NCBI GenBank assembly: GCA_947502805.1
Contig: CANNBR010000017.1
Location: forward strand, 1 to 14,687
Length of the DNA: 14,687 bases
Direction of reading: 5' to 3'
Source of the DNA: a bacterium
GTDB lineage: Bacteria; Babelota; Babeliae; Babelales; CAIQNR01
The notes beneath the pieces are model-generated. The model worked only from the letters and a program-made list of their open reading frames with translations, ran no database searches and was not told the origin of the DNA. Made by a program: the position numbers and the translations under genes. How positions within the stretch are numbered: position 1 is the first letter of the stretch; each line of letters opens with the position of its first letter. Below, in pieces: positions 1-7,675 of the stretch.

Positions 1-373
1 GGGTTAAAAGTTTAATAATTGTAGAGTCACTCCCTCCTTGCTTTTTATACCAATAAAGTGCATTGTTTCCCCACATGTCTGTGCAGGAAATGTCCGCTTT
101 GTTTTGTAAGAGAAGGATTATCATTGGGGCCTTCTTGTTTGCTGCAGCGAACATGAGAGGTGTCGCCATGGCATCGCTTCTATTGATAAAAGTTAGTCCA
201 TATCGTGCATTTACATTAGCGCCGTCTTTTAACAGTTTCGATACCATGGATACGTTATTTTCTATTACAGCATCAAATAGTTGTTGATTATGAGAATTAA
301 AAACTTCACTAACTCCCATTATCCCACCGCTTTGTGCTATTAGTAAAAAGCTTATTAGTAATTTATTCTTCAT
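1..373 (-). CDS. Secreted ankyrin-repeat protein, C-terminus cut off by window edge
   Basis: Reading leftward from an ATG at 371-373, 124 codons stay open to the window edge. The first 20 residues (MKNKLLISFLLIAQSGGIMG) look like a signal peptide: two lysines, a hydrophobic core, then small residues. Ankyrin-type helices follow: residues about 31-59 contain LFDAVIENN and LLKDGANVNAR, residues about 69-100 contain ATPLMFAAAN and LLLQNKADIS, and a third repeat begins with WGNNALYWY. Ankyrin repeats bind other proteins; exported ones in host-associated bacteria often act on host proteins, but that role is inference here. A GGAG ribosome site lies at 380-383, seven bases before the start. The gene is set apart from upstream rluB by a terminator and a roughly 220-base AT-rich leader. 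The target and full length cannot be seen. Confidence 0.85.
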   Translation of the reverse strand, partial: MKNKLLISFLLIAQSGGIMGVSEVFNSHNQQLFDAVIENNVSMVSKLLKDGANVNARYGLTFINRSDAMATPLMFAAANKKAPMIILLLQNKADISCTDMWGNNALYWYKKQGGSDSTIIKLLT

Positions 374-594
374 TTTACGCTCCTTTTTTCTATCTCTTAA
401 TTCTTAAACTCACCATGAGATAAAGTAATTAAGAAAATTAACTTAATACCAGCTTACCAGTATAAAATTACAAATTGCAATAGTTTTCTTTTTTTTACTT
501 ATTTAATTTTTAGAAAAAAAGAATTGGTTTTTGGAACAGAATAAGAAACTGTTTAGCTTTTAAATAAGCTCTAAAATTAAAAGTAAGGGGCACT
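374..594. other. AT-rich gap upstream of the ankyrin gene
   Basis: No credible coding sequence on either strand. It must hold the leftward promoter of the ankyrin gene. A TATACT hexamer (minus strand, 459-464) could be its -10 box, but no good -35 box sits 16-18 bases upstream, so I do not call a promoter. Overlapping short inverted repeats (TATCTC 391-396 with GAGATA 417-422; TCTTAATT 395-402 with AATTAAGA 427-434) fall in the probable leader, but such repeats are common by chance in DNA this AT-rich. Confidence 0.5.
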
Positions 595-621
595 AAAAAA
601 GGGGCACATTGTGCCCCTTTT
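595..621 (-). terminator. Rho-independent terminator of rluB
   Basis: GGGGCAC (601-607) pairs with GTGCCCC (611-617) around a 3-base loop, and flanking A and T runs lengthen the stem. Read leftward, the hairpin is followed by six Ts (595-600). It begins just after the rluB stop codon at 623-625. A second GGGGCAC copy at 587-593 lies beyond the T run. Confidence 0.88.
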
Positions 622-622
622 C

Positions 623-1501
623 TTATTTAGCTTGTCGACGTTTATTGGGAGTGCGTCCAACTTTAGTAGGGGTTTTACGTTTACGCAAAGGCCTTCTAGC
701 AGCGAACTTAGAAGCAGAGCTTTTTCGTGCTGCAGACTTTTTGATTGCAATAACTCGTTTTTTAAGCGCTTCAGTTTTTGCACTTTTCTTAGGTGGTTGG
801 AAATCTTGAAGTTTTTTAATTTCTCTTGGCTCGAGTAATCTCCAGCCTCCAAGAGGAACATCTTTAGCGCTTAATGTTGCAAAAATAGTACGTTCAAGCC
901 TTTTAACCGTATAGCCAAGAGCTTCAAACATTCTACGAATAATACGATTGCGCCCACTGTGAATAGTAATACGAACTATTTTTTTATCTTGACCTTGATA
1001 CAGAGAATCAACACGAGCAGGACCATCTTTAAGGTACATGCCAGTTCTGAGTTTTAAGCAGGTTTCTGGGGTAACTTCTTCTTTGAGTGTTACGCGATAT
1101 ACTTTTTCGATCATTGAGCTTGGATGAGCTAATTTTTGTGCTAAATCACCATCATTAGTCAAAAGCAAAACACCAGTAGTATTGTAATCAAGTCTGCCCA
1201 CAGGGAAAACTCTATTTTTTATGGTGCTATCAAGAAGATCAACAATAGTAGGTCGCTTGAATTCATCACTCATAGTGGTGATGTAGCCTTCAGGCTTATT
1301 CATGACAATGTACGTTAAAGCTTCAGGCTTAATAACAACTTTGCCATGCCTAACGGTGTCTTTTTCTTGAAGTTGGTAGGCAGGATTGGTTTCTGGCCAA
1401 TGGTTCACCGTAATTTCCCCCGCCTTAATAAGCTCATCCGCCTTACGGCGTGAGCATAAACCTGACTGAGAGACATAGACATTAAGACGAGTGTTTTCCA
1501 T
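623..1501 (-). CDS. rluB: 23S rRNA pseudouridine synthase of the RluB/RsuA family
   Basis: The enzyme converts specific uridines of ribosomal RNA to pseudouridine in the cytoplasm. An S4 RNA-binding domain (about residues 1-48, with SGLCSRRKADELI) is followed by the RsuA-type catalytic domain (about 62-232). The catalytic aspartate is D105 in GRLDYNTTG, and GRNRIIRRMFEALGY (183-197) is the conserved RsuA/RluB/RluE/RluF-family motif. The family includes 16S (RsuA) and 23S (RluB, RluE, RluF) enzymes; an S4 domain and no large insert favour RluB, but the target uridine cannot be proven. Residues about 235-292 form a tail very rich in Lys, Arg, Ala and Ser, a plausible nonspecific RNA-binding extension. 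AAGGA lies shortly before the start. The gene is divergent from mutS. Confidence 0.9.
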   Translation of the reverse strand: MENTRLNVYVSQSGLCSRRKADELIKAGEITVNHWPETNPAYQLQEKDTVRHGKVVIKPEALTYIVMNKPEGYITTMSDEFKRPTIVDLLDSTIKNRVFPVGRLDYNTTGVLLLTNDGDLAQKLAHPSSMIEKVYRVTLKEEVTPETCLKLRTGMYLKDGPARVDSLYQGQDKKIVRITIHSGRNRIIRRMFEALGYTVKRLERTIFATLSAKDVPLGGWRLLEPREIKKLQDFQPPKKSAKTEALKKRVIAIKKSAARKSSASKFAARRPLRKRKTPTKVGRTPNKRRQAK

Positions 1502-1582
1502 TATTTTCCTTGTAACAGGTTCTGTTTTTAATTTTATAATTTTTTTATAAAAAAAGGCGCACGATACATGCGGTAAAGAGAT

Positions 1583-1591
1583 AGTATAGCA
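1583..1591 (-). promoter_or_regulatory. Extended -10 promoter candidate for rluB
   Basis: On the minus strand TGC directly precedes TATACT (1583-1588), a good extended -10 element. No strong -35 hexamer is visible 17-18 bases upstream, which extended -10 promoters tolerate. Transcription would start near 1576, giving a leader of about 75 bases before rluB. I see no equally good promoter for divergent mutS in the remaining intergenic sequence (1592-1732). Confidence 0.35.
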
Positions 1592-1732
1592 CAGTATTGT
1601 TGTTTATGCTGCTGGTTTTTTACGTCTTTTTAAGGTTAAGCAGTATTGTTTTTTGATCTATCTTGCTCAACAACCTTTTTCCTGAGAAACTAAGAACGAT
1701 TCATTTCATTACAAGTTTCTAAAAGGGGTTCC

Positions 1733-4297
1733 ATGACCAAGACAACTCCCTTAATGCAGCAGTACTGGGCCTTGAAAACTGAGTACCCCGATGCTCTTTT
1801 GTTTTTCCAGGTCGGAGATTTTTATGAACTTTTTTTTGATGATGCAAAAAAAGCAGCAGCTTTTTTAGGTATTGCACTTACCAAACGCGGCAAAGATAAA
1901 GGTGAGCCTATCCCTTTGTGCGGGGTTCCTGTCCATTCACTTGATCATTATTTAGCAAAATTAGTTAAAGGTGGTTTTTGTGTAGCCCTATGCCAACAGC
2001 TTGAACAAGCGGTTCCAGGTAAAATGGTAAAGCGTGGGGTAACGCAAGTGCTAACGCCGGGTAGCTTGACTGATAGCAAGCTGTTGCAAGATCGATCTGC
2101 TTCCTATGTTCTTGCCTTTGCTCCTCATGATGATAAGTGGTCTCTTTTATTTGCTGAACTTATGACCGCTCAACTCTATGCAACGACCATTAGTGCCGGT
2201 GCTATGAAATCTTTAGAAACTGAACTTTCTCGGTTTTTTCCTGATGAAATTGTGTTGTCCGATGATGCGGTAACTACAAAAACATTTCAAACACTTTTTC
2301 AAAAACAAGGCTATTTTACGTCCACTTTTAAACCTGATGCAGACATGCTTATCTGGGCTCAGGAACGGTTAAGTCAGGCAGTAGTTAATCAAGTGCAAGC
2401 AAATAAGGCACTTGAACAAGCGCTTGGTACGTTGTACGCCTACTTTAAAAGAAATAACGAAGCTGCATTGCATGAATTTAGTCAGTTACATTTTTATGAA
2501 CCTGACGATTACATGATCCTTGATGCAGCCTCTCAAAAAAATCTTGAACTGATTAAAAATAATCAGGATGGTACCAGTGCAAACAGTCTTGTTTCGGTCC
2601 TTGATCGAACTACGACCGCCATGGGTGCCCGTATGCTTAAAAAATGGTGTGTACGTCCATTGGTCAATGCCACCATGCTTGAACATCGGCTTGATGTTGT
2701 TGGCTATCTAAAAACAAACCACCAATCGCTTACTCATGTACAGGTACTGTTACAATCGATTGGTGATAGTGAACGGGTAGTCGGACGTATTGCATTATGT
2801 CGTGCTCGCCTTGAGGATTTTTTACATTTAAAAAGTGCGCTTGAAGTTCTTCCCAAATTGCGATTACTTCGGCAAGATGTTCCTTATTTTTTACAGATGA
2901 TTATTCAGAGTGTTGCTGATTTTAGTGCACTTGCTCATCTTTTGAATGGTGCTCTTAATGATGATTCTGCAAAAGAGTGGATTATAAAAGCGGGGTTTGA
3001 TCAGCGCTTGGATCGATTACGTGAACTGGTTTCTCACAGTCACGAAGCAATTAGCAGGCTTGAAAAAGCAGAACAACTTGCAACAGGGATTAATTCTTTA
3101 AAAATTCGGTACACCAATGTGTATGGTTATTACATCGAAATTACCAATGCCAACGCGGCAGCAGTTCCTACTCATTACAAACGTCAGCAGACATTGGTTG
3201 GGCGCGAGCGCTATATGTGTTCTGAATTGCAAGAACTTCAGCAAGAAATTATGACTGCGCGTAACGAAATTGATGCGGTGGAAAAAGAACTATTTGCACA
3301 AGTACAGCGTCAGATACGCCCTTATGTTGGGGCTTTACGTAAAATGTCACATGCGCTTGCACAACTTGATGTGCTCTGTTCATTTGCTCAATGTGCCTAT
3401 GAACGTGGGTATATTCGTCCAGTGTTTCATGAAGGGCAGGACATTCTTATTCTAGAAGGCAAGCACCCGGTAGTTGCTGCTAATCTAGGTTCTCAGTTTA
3501 TTCCAAATAACACAGAACTGACTGAAAAAAATTCGCTATGGATTATTACTGGACCTAACATGGGAGGTAAATCCACCTATTTGCGTCAGACCGCATTATT
3601 ATGTGTGATGGCCCAGTGTGGTTCATTTGTGCCTGCAAAATCAGCACAGCTCCCTTTACTTGATGCTCTATTCACGCGTATTGGAGCTTCTGATAATGTG
3701 GCAGAAGGGAAAAGTACCTTTCTTGTTGAGATGGAAGAAACAGCTCATATTTGTCGCTATGCTACAAAAAAATCTCTCGTTATTCTTGATGAAGTTGGTC
3801 GCGGAACGAGTACCTTTGATGGCCTTGCTATAGCACAAGCAGTTATTGAATATGTGCACACAGAAGTGAAAGCACGTTGTTTATTTGCAACTCATTATCA
3901 TGAATTAACTGCGCTGCAAGGTACGATGCCGGGAATTGTGAACTATCATGTGGCAAGCAAGCAGACAGAAAATGGCATTGTATTTTTACACACGATGGTT
4001 CCGGGAATTGCGCAAGGGAGCTTTGGTCTTTCAGTTGCGCACCTTGCAGATTTACCACCAGCTGTTTTGGCGCGAGCGTATGAAGTTATGCATACCCTTA
4101 CAGCAACGTCGCATTCCTCTTTGGCTCACAATCAGATTATACCTGCTTTACATTTAGCTGATCCTGAAAAAGAACGTCTTAAGGTTGCTCTTCGTGCAGC
4201 TGAGAAAAAACTTGAATCACTCACTTTGATTGATTACGAGCAACTTTCTCCTAAAAAAGCTTTTGATCTTTTATGGTCTATTAAGGAATCTGCTTAG
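1733..4297 (+). CDS. mutS: DNA mismatch repair ATPase MutS
   Basis: MutS recognises base mismatches and small loops after replication and, using ATP, recruits MutL. At 854 residues it matches the usual full length. The mismatch-reading Phe-X-Glu motif is F30-Y-E32 in GDFYELF. The connector, core and clamp domains fill roughly residues 120-560. The C-terminal ATPase has Walker A GPNMGGKST (607-615), Walker B ILDE (D686, E687) followed by GRGTSTFDG, and the conserved FATHYHEL histidine (H721). The short C-terminal end (KAFDLLWSIKE) resembles the MutS tetramer segment. AAAAGGGG at 1721-1728 supports the ATG at 1733. mutL is not adjacent. Its stop codon overlaps that of the convergent downstream gene. 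No residue loss or frameshift is seen, so it is probably functional. Confidence 0.97.
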   Translation: MTKTTPLMQQYWALKTEYPDALLFFQVGDFYELFFDDAKKAAAFLGIALTKRGKDKGEPIPLCGVPVHSLDHYLAKLVKGGFCVALCQQLEQAVPGKMVKRGVTQVLTPGSLTDSKLLQDRSASYVLAFAPHDDKWSLLFAELMTAQLYATTISAGAMKSLETELSRFFPDEIVLSDDAVTTKTFQTLFQKQGYFTSTFKPDADMLIWAQERLSQAVVNQVQANKALEQALGTLYAYFKRNNEAALHEFSQLHFYEPDDYMILDAASQKNLELIKNNQDGTSANSLVSVLDRTTTAMGARMLKKWCVRPLVNATMLEHRLDVVGYLKTNHQSLTHVQVLLQSIGDSERVVGRIALCRARLEDFLHLKSALEVLPKLRLLRQDVPYFLQMIIQSVADFSALAHLLNGALNDDSAKEWIIKAGFDQRLDRLRELVSHSHEAISRLEKAEQLATGINSLKIRYTNVYGYYIEITNANAAAVPTHYKRQQTLVGRERYMCSELQELQQEIMTARNEIDAVEKELFAQVQRQIRPYVGALRKMSHALAQLDVLCSFAQCAYERGYIRPVFHEGQDILILEGKHPVVAANLGSQFIPNNTELTEKNSLWIITGPNMGGKSTYLRQTALLCVMAQCGSFVPAKSAQLPLLDALFTRIGASDNVAEGKSTFLVEMEETAHICRYATKKSLVILDEVGRGTSTFDGLAIAQAVIEYVHTEVKARCLFATHYHELTALQGTMPGIVNYHVASKQTENGIVFLHTMVPGIAQGSFGLSVAHLADLPPAVLARAYEVMHTLTATSHSSLAHNQIIPALHLADPEKERLKVALRAAEKKLESLTLIDYEQLSPKKAFDLLWSIKESA

Positions 4298-5715
4298 TCT
4301 TTCTTAAATAATGGATCGAGTTCATGAAAGAGGCAGGTGATGATAGTCATTTTCTGCTCTGGTGCCAATGTTTTATTTTCTAAATCATCAAGATAGCGGC
4401 AGTACGTTGCACGGTATGATGTTGGTAACTTGTCTTTGTAGCGATGTAACCGTTGTATCCAGTAAAAACATTCACCTTTAAAATCTTGTGGAAAAGCTGT
4501 GCAATCTTTTGTATAGCGCTCTTTATTGAGAACAAGTTGCAAAGAAATAAGATCAGTTTTGAGGGGGGTTATGAGTGTTAGTGCAGTTGTATATTTGTAG
4601 AGATGGCTGAATCCTAAATATCCAAGGTATGTGCTTAACGCAAGCGCACTAGTGAGCTTTGCATTTTGTATAGCTTTTTCTGCCCTATGGGTAAAGCTTG
4701 CTTCTTTAAGTTTGAGTTCAAAAGCGGTGGTGGTAATTATTTGGGCAGTAAGTCCTAAAATCCCTGGAGTGGTTTTAGTAATGTGATCAATGACGTTGGC
4801 ATATTTTTGTGCTTCTCCGCCTAAATTTTTTATGAGTTCTTTGTTTTCATTAGCAGATTCTTTTAGAAGATTTAATTCAATAATTTGTTTGCGAAGCCAC
4901 TCTGGAAGATATGGATTATCAGCTATAGGAACAAAAAGAAAAGATTCTTTTTTTGATGCAAGAAGCTTTTTATTTTCTGCATTAAGTAGATTGCTGGCAT
5001 CTTTTATTTGTGTGTTGAAAATGTCACCGATACTTGCAGTAAGTTTCAAAAAAATTGATTGTTTTTCAGGAAACGTTAGTTCTTGGATTGCTTTTCCATT
5101 GAGCGATTGATGCATGAGAGGAGCTGTTTGGTTAATGGTAACCGCATTAACGAGTACTTTTGTTAAGGTGTCTTCATATAATTGTTCATTGTCTTTTATA
5201 TTCGTTGTAAAAATTTTACTTTCTGGTTCATTTTTAAAAATGGTGTACATGTTTTTAAGTGAATCCATTCCGTAATGTTGTATGTTTTGACAGTGATGGA
5301 GGTAGAGGGCAATAGCTGCAGCTCCTCCACAAAGACCTGCGTAGGAAGCCCAGCGTCTTTTAAAATGAGATGGCGCTCCATGGTTGGTAAGAGTAAGAGC
5401 TGTTCGTTTTTTAAGCTTTAAAAAGGTTTCATAAGAAAGAGCTTTCTTATTTTCAGAGAGGGCGGCAAGAGCTTCTATGAGCTCAGTACATTGTTTAGCA
5501 AGGTTTTTTTGGTGGCAGGTAATGTCTGCCTTCCTGGTATTGGTAAGCCAGATATTGAGAGGGCGTTTTAAAAAATTGAGCTTTTTATCCTGGGACATTG
5601 CTTCCCAATAGGCTTGAGATTCATGGATTTGGTCAAGAAGGAGGACTACCTTTTCTGGCTGATGGGCTTCTATTTTTAGGCTTAAAATGAGTACTATCAA
5701 AAACTTATAATTCAT
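4294..5715 (-). CDS. Unrecognised exported or membrane-anchored protein (473 aa)
   Basis: I do not recognise this family. Residues 1-17 (MNYKFLIVLILSLKIEA) look like a signal peptide with cleavage before HQPEK. Two further hydrophobic stretches, about 124-141 (AGLCGGAAAIALYLHH) and about 355-384 (including ALALSTYLGYLGFSHLY), could be membrane segments; the second is long enough for a hairpin. Between them lies a Lys/Glu/Asn-rich, probably helical region (about 145-350). Eight cysteines (67, 76, 129, 142, 405, 416, 439, 461) would allow disulfides outside the cytoplasm. AAGGAA precedes the ATG at 5713-5715 by a normal distance. The gene is alone, divergent from rplU and convergent with mutS. 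The long intact frame, ribosome site and signal sequence make it a real gene; its function is unknown. Confidence 0.85.
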   Translation of the reverse strand: MNYKFLIVLILSLKIEAHQPEKVVLLLDQIHESQAYWEAMSQDKKLNFLKRPLNIWLTNTRKADITCHQKNLAKQCTELIEALAALSENKKALSYETFLKLKKRTALTLTNHGAPSHFKRRWASYAGLCGGAAAIALYLHHCQNIQHYGMDSLKNMYTIFKNEPESKIFTTNIKDNEQLYEDTLTKVLVNAVTINQTAPLMHQSLNGKAIQELTFPEKQSIFLKLTASIGDIFNTQIKDASNLLNAENKKLLASKKESFLFVPIADNPYLPEWLRKQIIELNLLKESANENKELIKNLGGEAQKYANVIDHITKTTPGILGLTAQIITTTAFELKLKEASFTHRAEKAIQNAKLTSALALSTYLGYLGFSHLYKYTTALTLITPLKTDLISLQLVLNKERYTKDCTAFPQDFKGECFYWIQRLHRYKDKLPTSYRATYCRYLDDLENKTLAPEQKMTIITCLFHELDPLFKKD

Positions 5716-5819
5716 GGATGTTCCTTCTGTGTAGTTTTAGCATCTTAGTAAGTAGCGTTTTTTTTATTAGTAATAAGAGGATTTACTTTAACAAGAGAAC
5801 AGAATTTTCTCAACTGGGC

Positions 5820-5848
5820 AAGACAAAGCTCAAATCTTGTGCTACATT
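5820..5848 (+). promoter_or_regulatory. Promoter candidate for rplU
   Basis: AAGACA (5820-5825, four matches to TTGACA) and TACATT (5843-5848, four matches to TATAAT) are 17 bases apart. A TG one base before the -10 box makes it an extended -10. Transcription would start near 5855, leaving a leader of about 35 bases before the rplU ATG. A perfect 13-base palindrome, TTATTAGTAATAA (5764-5776), lies further upstream in the same divergent gap; whether it is an operator is unknown. Confidence 0.45.
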
Positions 5849-5890
5849 TAGACTTTAAAATCAGATTTTTAAAAAATAAGGGTAAACAGC

Positions 5891-6226
5891 ATGTCAATGA
5901 TCACAGAATTTGAACGTTATGCCATTTTTAAAACCGGTGGAAAACAGTACCAAGGTATTGAAGGTAAGACCGTGGCAATCGAAAAACTTGATGGACAGTT
6001 GGGCGATAAAGTTGAATTCAAAGAAGTTCTCTTTCGCAAACAAGGTTCTGACAGCTACGAAATAGGGCAACCACTTCTTGAAGTTACTATAACCGCTTCT
6101 ATTGTTAGACAAATGAGAGGGCCAAAACTTATAGCTTTCACTTTCAGACGTCGTAACAAGACCCGTGTTAAACAAGGACACCGTCAAGCAATTACAGTTG
6201 TGCGTATCGATTCAATCGGCGCATAA
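5891..6226 (+). CDS. rplU: Large-subunit ribosomal protein L21 (bL21)
   Basis: bL21 binds 23S rRNA in the large ribosomal subunit. The 111-residue product carries the family signature: YAIFKTGGKQYQ near the N-terminus, VAIEKLDGQLGDKVEF in the first beta region, and the basic C-terminal FRRRNKTRVKQGHRQ. The ATG at 5891 adds about nine residues before the usual family start; ATG at 5897 is an alternative. AAGGGT (5878-5883) fits either start. The gene is followed at once by a strong terminator rather than by rpmA (bL27), its neighbour in most bacteria. The gene is monocistronic here. Confidence 0.96.
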   Translation: MSMITEFERYAIFKTGGKQYQGIEGKTVAIEKLDGQLGDKVEFKEVLFRKQGSDSYEIGQPLLEVTITASIVRQMRGPKLIAFTFRRRNKTRVKQGHRQAITVVRIDSIGA

Positions 6227-6249
6227 ATCAGCCAAATTTTATAAGTAAG

Positions 6250-6280
6250 AATGCAGCCTTAAAAAGCTGCATTTTTTTTT
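6250..6280 (+). terminator. Rho-independent terminator of rplU
   Basis: AATGCAGC (6250-6257) pairs with GCTGCATT (6266-6273) around an 8-base loop and is followed by a run of Ts through 6280. It starts 24 bases after the rplU stop codon. Confidence 0.93.
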
Positions 6281-6336
6281 GGTGTTATATAAAAAATTAT
6301 TCCTTATAACTTGATGTATGAAGTTCTATCTCTCTG

Positions 6337-6574
6337 CTCGTCGTCCTCAGCGAGGCGAGAGTCGCAGCGATGCATTTTAATGGATCGACCAGACGAAGCG
6401 AGCGTAAGGATCCAGAATAAACTACACCAGAGTCATTATAATTTATTAGAGAAATGGATTACTCAGATTGTTTTAAAATGATTTTTGCGCAATTATCCTG
6501 GATCCTTACGCTCACTTCGCCTAGCAGAATACAAAGTGTTCTGCCGCAGCTCTCGTCTCGCTGAGGACGACGAG
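6337..6574. repeat. Composite inverted repeat (BIME/MITE-like) between convergent genes
   Basis: Two imperfect copies of a sequence of about 84 bases face each other. The outer parts pair over 25 bp: 18 bp are perfect (6337-6354 with 6557-6574), then one G/T, then six more pairs. The inner parts (6394-6420 with 6493-6519) include a perfect 16-bp block (6400-6415 with 6498-6513). The middles of the copies do not pair with each other, but each is a local hairpin: 6368-6387 (one G/G mismatch) and 6524-6544 (GCAGAATAC/GTGTTCTGC, one wobble, AAA loop). The loop between copies (6421-6492) is AT-rich, while the arms are clearly GC-richer than the flanks. It lies between the 3' ends of rplU and the transporter gene. 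No transposase or target duplication was identified. The rest of the gap (6281-6336, 6575-6618) shows nothing else. Confidence 0.85.
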
Positions 6575-6618
6575 TAGGAGGGCTATGTTAACTTTTACGA
6601 TAAAACTCAACAGCGAAT

Positions 6619-7593
6619 CTAAAATGCTCCAATAATTCCACCGACAATAATAAGACCAACACCGACCAGTTCAGGAAGTTGGATTTTTTCTTTGAGCGTC
6701 AGATAAGCAAATGCAAGGGTAATTGGTACACTGAATTTTGAAAAAGCTACTACTAATGCCTGATCATTTCCCTGATAGGTAAAATAGTACAAATATTGAG
6801 AAACAAAGTTAGCAAGTGAAGCTAATAAGATAGCTTTTTTCTGTGCTCTAAATTCTTTCAGTATGGTAAAGCATGATTTTTTTGTAGCAAAAAGAATATA
6901 GAGAAAAAAAATAACTATAAAAAAAAATGAGCTTACTTGAAAATATTCAAGAGGGATCACAAATTGATTGGTAAAATGAGTTAGTCCCTGTGCATGAAAA
7001 AAATTAATAACTTTTTGAGTGGTAGGATTTGCTTCTGTTGTGAGATATACAATTAAGTTTTCTGAAGTATCTAAAAGAGCCATGGCCAAAGCTCCTATAT
7101 AAAGATAGAAAGGAAGATTAAAAAGTGGTTTAAAAATGTTGGGGTAATGGAATCGATCGAAGCCAGAAATAAATGCACCGAACGAAATGAGCCCAATCCC
7201 AACTACTTGATTGGTGGTTAAAGAGTCTCCAAGAAAAAAATATAAAAGAGCTGTAAGAGGAGTTCCTATTTTTAAGATGGGGATAATTTTTGAAAGATTA
7301 TAACAATTAAAGAGATACGCTTTAAGGGCTATACTTAAAGTCAGAACAAGGCTCACAATAACATAATTGAGACTGTTTTCTGTTGCTAAAGTAAAAATAC
7401 GATCAGTTATTGTTGTTAAACACATTCCGTGAGAATATTGGTTTTTATAAAAAGCTATAGTCATCCCCAAAAAGGTGAAAATAGCAACCCAAAAAGAAAA
7501 AAGTAATTTTTCTGGACTCTTTTTTAAAAAAACGTTGTAAGTAGCTCCAGTTAGTGCAGATATAATGAGTAAAATAAAAATGGTTATCAACAT
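6619..7593 (-). CDS. Drug/metabolite transporter (DMT, EamA-like) family membrane protein
   Basis: The 324-residue product has about ten hydrophobic segments from residue 1 to the last residue, with short loops, as expected of inner-membrane DMT carriers. Each half ends with the family's typical pattern: PLTALLYFFLGDSLT then VVGIGLISFGAFISGF near residues 112-144, and PITLAFAYLTLKEKI then LVGVGLIIVGGIIGAF at the C-terminus. EamA members move small metabolites, amino acids or nucleotide sugars; the substrate cannot be read from sequence. AGGAGAG lies a few bases before the ATG, a strong ribosome site. It sits just after the ktrA terminator, so it is transcribed by read-through or from a weak promoter overlapping that hairpin (TTGCAA, minus strand, 7648-7653, is a possible -35). 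No T-run terminator follows it; the inverted repeat downstream may serve. Confidence 0.8.
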   Translation of the reverse strand: MLITIFILLIISALTGATYNVFLKKSPEKLLFSFWVAIFTFLGMTIAFYKNQYSHGMCLTTITDRIFTLATENSLNYVIVSLVLTLSIALKAYLFNCYNLSKIIPILKIGTPLTALLYFFLGDSLTTNQVVGIGLISFGAFISGFDRFHYPNIFKPLFNLPFYLYIGALAMALLDTSENLIVYLTTEANPTTQKVINFFHAQGLTHFTNQFVIPLEYFQVSSFFFIVIFFLYILFATKKSCFTILKEFRAQKKAILLASLANFVSQYLYYFTYQGNDQALVVAFSKFSVPITLAFAYLTLKEKIQLPELVGVGLIIVGGIIGAF

Positions 7594-7624
7594 ACTCTCT
7601 CCTTTTTTTATTGAGCGTTGTCTT

Positions 7625-7660
7625 TAAAAAATATCCGCCGGTTTTTTTGCAACGGCGGAT
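7625..7660 (-). terminator. Rho-independent terminator of the glyS-ktrA operon
   Basis: ATCCGCCG (7633-7640) pairs with CGGCGGAT (7653-7660), an 8-bp GC-rich stem with a 12-base loop. Read leftward it is followed by a T-rich run (7625-7631). It starts 15 bases after the ktrA stop codon and separates the operon from the transporter gene. Confidence 0.88.
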
Positions 7661-7675
7661 TGTAAGACATGAAAG

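Noticed and set aside
63..287. 74-codon rightward frame at the window start
   Set aside because: It is antisense to the ankyrin frame, which has a signal peptide, repeats and a ribosome site.
5764..5776. Perfect 13-base AT-only palindrome in the rplU upstream gap as an operator
   Set aside because: Short and made almost only of A and T; chance occurrence is likely, so it is mentioned only with the promoter candidate.
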